Source: Pirellulales bacterium
Lineage (GTDB): Bacteria > Planctomycetota > Planctomycetia > Pirellulales > Thermoguttaceae
Assembly (NCBI GenBank): GCA_016936015.1
Contig: JAFGPV010000154.1
Span: 1-41,316, forward strand
Direction: 5' to 3'
Length of the DNA: 41,316 nucleotides
A model generated the notes under the pieces. The model saw nothing but the letters and a program-made list of their open reading frames with translations, made no database searches and had not been told where the DNA came from. This document shows, piece by piece, positions 38,801 to 41,316 of the stretch. The position numbers and the translations under genes were made by a program. Each line of letters starts with the position of its first letter. Within the stretch, counting starts at the first letter, position 1.

Positions 38801-39719
38801 CGTTGGGCAACCATTGCACGGCGTTGATCGTGGCGTCCATGTCGTTGAGCTGATAGCTGCGGTCAGTGAAGATGGTGCCGTTTTCTTTGCAGTCAACGGT
38901 AGTGAAATACCAATTCGAATTGGCCCCGATCGTGTTGTCGTGCATGCCAAACTGACAGGTAGGAGCATACAGTTCAACCGTCGCACCGTCGAGCCGCGCG
39001 GAATCCGCCAGGTCCAAGCCGATCCCGTTGAAGGCGGGGGCGGTCATGCTATCGACGACCATCACTGTCATGCCGCCGGTTTGCGAGTAATCGTTGTAAG
39101 AACTGATCCAAAGACTCGTGCCGGGGCCGTAGCCTGTGTATTTGATGGTCGGGTTGGCTCCTAAGGCCGAGATGGTCCCCGAGAGAAGCAAGGCGGATTT
39201 TGCACCGGGGCTGGTGGGAGCTCCCGGGACGCCAAGGTCGATCTGCAACAGTTGCTGAAAAATAATCGGCACGGCGAACTCCGGACCCTCGGTGAAGTAA
39301 TTGGCCCCGTAGGTGTCGCGGACGCCTTCAAACACGGAAATCAAGCCAGGATCTTGGGTAAACGTTAATGAACTCGGAATGGCGCCAACGGCAAAAAGGG
39401 GATTACTGAAATCGGCAATTACCATTCCTCCAGCCCACTGCGGGCCGTTGAGATTGATTTGCCCGTCACCGAGCTGGTTGAAGAAGTTGGTATCGTTGAG
39501 CGGAGGAACAACACCGTTCAACCAATTGCCCGGAATGTTCCAGTCGCGAACTTGCGCCGCCGAAATCTCTCCGGCGCCGGTCCATTGATCGCCGTAAACT
39601 ACCTTGGAAGGACTGGTAAAGAGAATTGCGAAGAATAGGGGGTAGATACACAAACTCCCCAAGAGGTTTTCGCGATGGAATTTACGGTGGACTTTACATG
39701 TTTTTTCCAGAAATCTCAT
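35805..39719 (-). CDS. Giant PEP-CTERM protein with autotransporter-type beta-strand repeats
   Basis: A 1304-residue secreted protein. It has a long N-terminal signal region (hydrophobic core LCIYPLFFAILF, cut near VVYG-DQ), then DWNIPGNWLNGVVPPLNDTNF, the N-terminal motif found in such repeat proteins, and beta-strand repeats such as NTYTGGTIIAGGTIVIDSA and TGRTLIRAGTLQLMK. The C-terminus is the sorting signal VPEPSTWLLLALAVFAGM followed by a YKYGKR basic tail. The start has AGAAGGAG upstream. It is not obviously a close copy of the paralogues at 1-6565, being richer in proline and aromatic residues. Expected role is a surface beta-helical protein; partner or substrate unknown. Confidence 0.88.
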   Translation of the reverse strand: MRFLEKTCKVHRKFHRENLLGSLCIYPLFFAILFTSPSKVVYGDQWTGAGEISAAQVRDWNIPGNWLNGVVPPLNDTNFFNQLGDGQINLNGPQWAGGMVIADFSNPLFAVGAIPSSLTFTQDPGLISVFEGVRDTYGANYFTEGPEFAVPIIFQQLLQIDLGVPGAPTSPGAKSALLLSGTISALGANPTIKYTGYGPGTSLWISSYNDYSQTGGMTVMVVDSMTAPAFNGIGLDLADSARLDGATVELYAPTCQFGMHDNTIGANSNWYFTTVDCKENGTIFTDRSYQLNDMDATINAVQWLPNVIVRGGNAFVNFGSTASMTVSGRTNNGFSQCVQNMFFPVDNPEMMGVLVHNGNLTENRGGSRYVSGANRLQEAHNYVNVENLTIPTTTFQKGGTGVLWVRYVNGGGAWPVAPNVNAGVLRLGDPGNPPVPPGWPPNPHTMPLGPGLQLSMDAGVGIAWDTTINLPLSAPFAIQPAATLTPGQCGAVDVDLWNFGWTTAGPPTIDTNFYDSAARQWTYLRVGSSMGGDASFDPQPLPWKHASVVFQDQQGLLTQIVPYNNNLQGPFIYYFGGGGGTLRVDTQLNDFTIEQDPIPTDFEMGTTGTLLPGRVALNPGLEDNPDEPNLYTGRTLIRAGTLQLMKINSVYGTSLVSLGTYDQTISQALYKNPAPPAAWEGPGQLLLDPTAGGNWNLYWYQARYNGLFSQPLFNALMLDGGVIGWTGNVTIPGVPGQYGATVISDLVVAGQTVNVLGLGGEYSAGTMTTTFNITDNLPYETPVLLYKAGKNSTLDLRQTPGGNTYTGGTIIAGGTIVIDSAAQLNAIEGSPDGQPPIAILNGGRLRIAPMQPMPLDVYLDAPIKINTDGTPDTVKNCGSVIEVADQVNTWLGRPFDFAWNPGAYLEKDGKGTLRYESLFPPNLGSANAWGLKLTAGMTIVNQMPVNPGVGDSGPVIFNDGDLTVRPVPAGLGIPDTDPAYGFRCLVSMQTTSSTVYIEDDALFRTHGAVPNEILGTVSFIGQDMDGIQGNNFVHLSRNMAPAAAQMPADMSRGDGALVLQDVTVYMSSGGGMAAGLNVLPQEAGFNLILNDGTTFYGSSQNPVFGEVNFNNLNTANPVRIDGAEASPTPSPFPYSFTLIQQTWSILGTGYTAWSGLTEKIDTGTVEFNRQQGAAVSVNSSTLLRIVDGTLVAKGMADPFTDTTTNFSLDIENNSQSDGSGIGLEISEGAKKVDVIFGTGDTWVWDGGSGTTTLTATSITQNSLNIGIMPPPHAAAASMPVPEPSTWLLLALAVFAGMIYKYGKR

Positions 39720-40017
39720 AACATACTCCTTCTAAAATGCTTACCCGAATTGAAGAAAAGACTGTTAGGCGAGAAAAAATAGCTAAAAAGTCATCTAAAT
39801 AAGTAAGAATCATTGTAAATAAATGAGGTGAAAATGAAATACCTAAAAAGAGGGAGATTGCATTATTGTTTGCAGCTTTCAACAACGAACGCGCACATCC
39901 TTTGAGCCGTTTCTCTATATTTGCTGGAAATGGCCCGGTTGTCTTCGAGGAATACGCCGATATAATTTCAATGTCCCTGATTAAGCATCCATTCTTTTGA
40001 GGGGTGAACAAACCGCT

Positions 40018-40078
40018 CAAAATTTTTTAAATTTTTGGTTCTGGCCTCGTTGACGGAAATCGAAGATACTGTTACTAT
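40018..40078 (+). promoter_or_regulatory. Ribosomal RNA promoter with AT-rich upstream element
   Basis: TTGACG (40050-40055), a 17-base spacer and TACTAT (40073-40078) make a good sigma-70 promoter. It is preceded at 40018-40038 by a run of A and T of the UP-element type and followed by a GC-rich discriminator (TGCGG). It points to the 23S gene about 390 bases downstream. Confidence 0.7.
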
Positions 40079-40125
40079 TGCGGTTTCCCCAATGGGAACC
40101 ATAAAACAACCCTGCGTTCGATCAC

Positions 40126-40181
40126 CAGGGGTCGGATTCCTTCTCGGATCGCAGAAGGCGGCCGAAGGAATCCGACCCCTG
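40126..40181. repeat. Long perfect inverted repeat (17-bp arms) in the 23S leader
   Basis: CAGGGGTCGGATTCCTT (40126-40142) and AAGGAATCCGACCCCTG (40165-40181) are exact reverse complements around a 22-base loop. In RNA this would be a very stable hairpin. It may be a dispersed REP-like palindrome that inserted into the leader. Confidence 0.8.
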
Positions 40182-40195
40182 TCGATCTGACAGCG

Positions 40196-40218
40196 AAAAA
40201 GCCCGGGGAAATCCGGGC
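40196..40218 (-). terminator. Minus-strand intrinsic terminator-like hairpin
   Basis: On the minus strand GCCCGG-ATTTCC-CCGGGC is followed by TTTTTCGC. No minus-strand gene lies just to its right, so it may guard against antisense transcription from the rRNA region or belong to the repeat next to it. Confidence 0.45.
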
Positions 40219-40233
40219 AATTTCGATAGAAAC

Positions 40234-40245
40234 GTTCTTTGACAA
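40234..40245 (+). promoter_or_regulatory. boxA-like antitermination motif
   Basis: GTTCTTTGACAA closely matches the bacterial rRNA boxA (TGCTCTTTAACAA), the NusB/S10 binding element that prevents early termination on rRNA transcripts. It lies on the plus strand 220 bases before the 23S start, as expected for an rRNA leader. Confidence 0.65.
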
Positions 40246-40284
40246 TTTGGTTGTGGTAACGAAGTGGCATCTCGAAAGAACGGC

Positions 40285-40306
40285 GTGCCCGTAGCGATAC
40301 GGGCGC
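40285..40306 (+). other. Leader hairpin with GNRA-type loop
   Basis: GCCCGTA (40287-40293) and TACGGGC (40298-40304) form a 7-bp stem, extended by a G-U and a G-C pair, with a GCGA tetraloop. It is likely part of the folded pre-23S leader. Confidence 0.5.
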
Positions 40307-40466
40307 AACGTTCATGGCACTTAGACAACGCCGATGGACGAGGACGCCTGTCAATGGCAAGCGTCGGAGTTCATCGGAGGAGCGATCGTTACTGGGTCTG
40401 AATTTTTTTGGATCGAGTGGCGGGCCATGAGTTTGATGTTCCCTTTGGGGAGCGTTGGATTCATGT

Positions 40467-41316
40467 GGCCAAGCTACTAAGGGCACACGGGGGATGTCTT
40501 GGCGTCAGGAGGCGATGAAGGGCGTGGAAGACTGCGAAAAGCCCGGGGGAACTGTCAAACGAGTTTTGATCCCGGGATACCCGATACTAGCATCCGCTGA
40601 ATCCATAGGCGGCTGCGGCAAACGCAGGGAACTGAAACATCTCAGTACCTGTAGGAAAAGAAAGAAACCTCGATTTCCTCAGTAGTGGCGAGCGAACAGG
40701 AAACAGCCTAAACCGCGGGGATTTTCCCTGCGGGGTTGGAGGGCCTTTCACATGAGAGTGATCAAACCGTCGGTTAGCAGAATTGTCTGGAAAGGCAGGC
40801 CATAGCGGGTGACAGCCCCGTATGCGGCAACTGCACGGTCTCTCGAAAGGTACCTGAGTAGGTCGGGCCACGTGGAATCCCGACTGAAGCAACGGGGACC
40901 ATCCCGTAAGGCTAAATACTCCCTGACGACCGATAGTGAACTCAGTAGGGCGACTGAAAGATGGGAAGAACCCCCGCTAGGGGAGGATAGTGAACCTGAA
41001 ACCGTGTGCTTACAAGCGGTCGGAGCACGGTGTCCGTAAGGACCGTGTGACGGCGTGCCTTTTGCATAATGATCCGGCGAGTTGCCGTCGACGGCGTGGT
41101 TAAGGTCTTCCGGACCGGAGCCAAAGGGAAACCGAGTCTGAATAGGGCGATTTTGTCGTCGGCGGCGGACGCGAATCTGCGTGAACTACCCATGAGCAGG
41201 CTGAATCGCGGGTTATACCGCGTGGAGGGCCGAACCCACTTGGGTTGAAAACCGAGGGGATGACTTGTGGGGAGGAGTGAAAGTCTCATCAAACGCAGGG
41301 ATAGCTCGTTCTCTCC
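40467..41316 (+). rRNA. rrl: 23S ribosomal RNA, 5' portion (3' end beyond the window)
   Basis: From GGCCAAGCTACTAAG the sequence follows the 5' end of bacterial 23S rRNA: GGCGATGAAGGGCGTGG, GGAACTGAAACATCT, AGTAGTGGCGAGCGAAC, ACAGCCCCGTATGC, AAGGCTAAATACTCC, CCGATAGTGAAC, GAACCTGAAACCGTG, GGAGCACGG, GAAACCGAGTCT, GGATGACTTGTGG, and ATAGCTCGTTCTC at the edge. About 850 bases, roughly the first 30 percent, are present. The 5' end is set by alignment from memory with E. coli. No 16S or tRNA gene precedes it, consistent with the unlinked rRNA genes known in Pirellula-type Planctomycetota. Confidence 0.96.

Larger units (their letters stand above)
39720..40466. other. Divergent intergenic region and 23S rRNA leader
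   Basis: A 747-base gap. The left 300 bases are AT-rich and would hold the promoter of the giant minus-strand gene. From 40018 the rRNA promoter, hairpins and boxA described separately are found. No 16S or tRNA gene is present. Confidence 0.6.

Noticed and set aside
40239-40244. TTGACA as a second rRNA promoter -35 box
   Set aside because: No -10-like hexamer is found 16-18 bases downstream; the same bases fit boxA much better.
40467-41316. Short ORFs within the 23S region
   Set aside because: They overlap clear rRNA sequence and are chance open frames.

Overview
The window looks like a Planctomycetota chromosome, probably of the Pirellulales/Thermoguttaceae type. The evidence is several secreted proteins with PEP-CTERM tails and autotransporter-type beta-strand repeats, a DUF4838 / URO-D-like / beta-propeller sugar locus, a Tex protein with long disordered insertions, and a 23S rRNA gene with no 16S or tRNA gene before it. 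No phage, CRISPR array, tRNA or intact insertion sequence was seen.

Layout. 1-6565 (minus): two adjacent secreted beta-strand-repeat proteins. The first runs off the left edge and is an internal tandem duplication of a unit that makes up the whole second gene; their leaders are homologous too. 6976-12808: a carbohydrate-linked block with an FAD-dependent oxidoreductase (plus), then on the minus strand a URO-D-like protein, a GH43-like beta-propeller and a DUF4838 protein. 12829-18512 (plus): the decayed C-terminus of a TonB-dependent receptor, an intact paralogous receptor, a possible IS21-type end, a YfiR/DUF4154 periplasmic protein and a CHASE8-HAMP hybrid histidine kinase; the last three genes form a receptor-to-kinase module. 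18573-20102 (minus): a LOG-family protein and a small conserved protein. 20624-24753 (plus): an enlarged Tex protein translationally coupled to a small protein of unknown function. 24962-25582: a lipoprotein. 25938-31194 (plus): a hybrid kinase with its own HPt domain, a CpaE/TadZ-like P-loop protein overlapping it by 8 bases, and a stand-alone receiver, which reads as a self-contained phosphorelay. 31323-34108 (minus): an ABC1/UbiB-type kinase and an AraC-family regulator. 34719-39719: a PEP-CTERM protein with a strong terminator, and a convergent giant PEP-CTERM beta-strand-repeat protein. 40018-41316: a promoter with an AT-rich upstream element, a structured leader with a boxA-like motif, and the first 850 bases of a 23S rRNA gene.

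How the parts may work together. The TonB receptor/YfiR/CHASE8 kinase set probably couples an outer-membrane event to a cytoplasmic phosphorelay. The kinase/CpaE-like/receiver operon is the most unusual unit, because a Tad-pilus-type localisation ATPase sits in a signalling operon with no pilus genes. The surface proteins and sugar-associated genes fit a polysaccharide-degrading lifestyle, but no substrate can be assigned from sequence alone. Nothing here is a clearly new defence or mobile system; the strongest candidates for new biology are the kinase/CpaE-like/receiver operon, the enlarged Tex, and the decayed/intact receptor pair.
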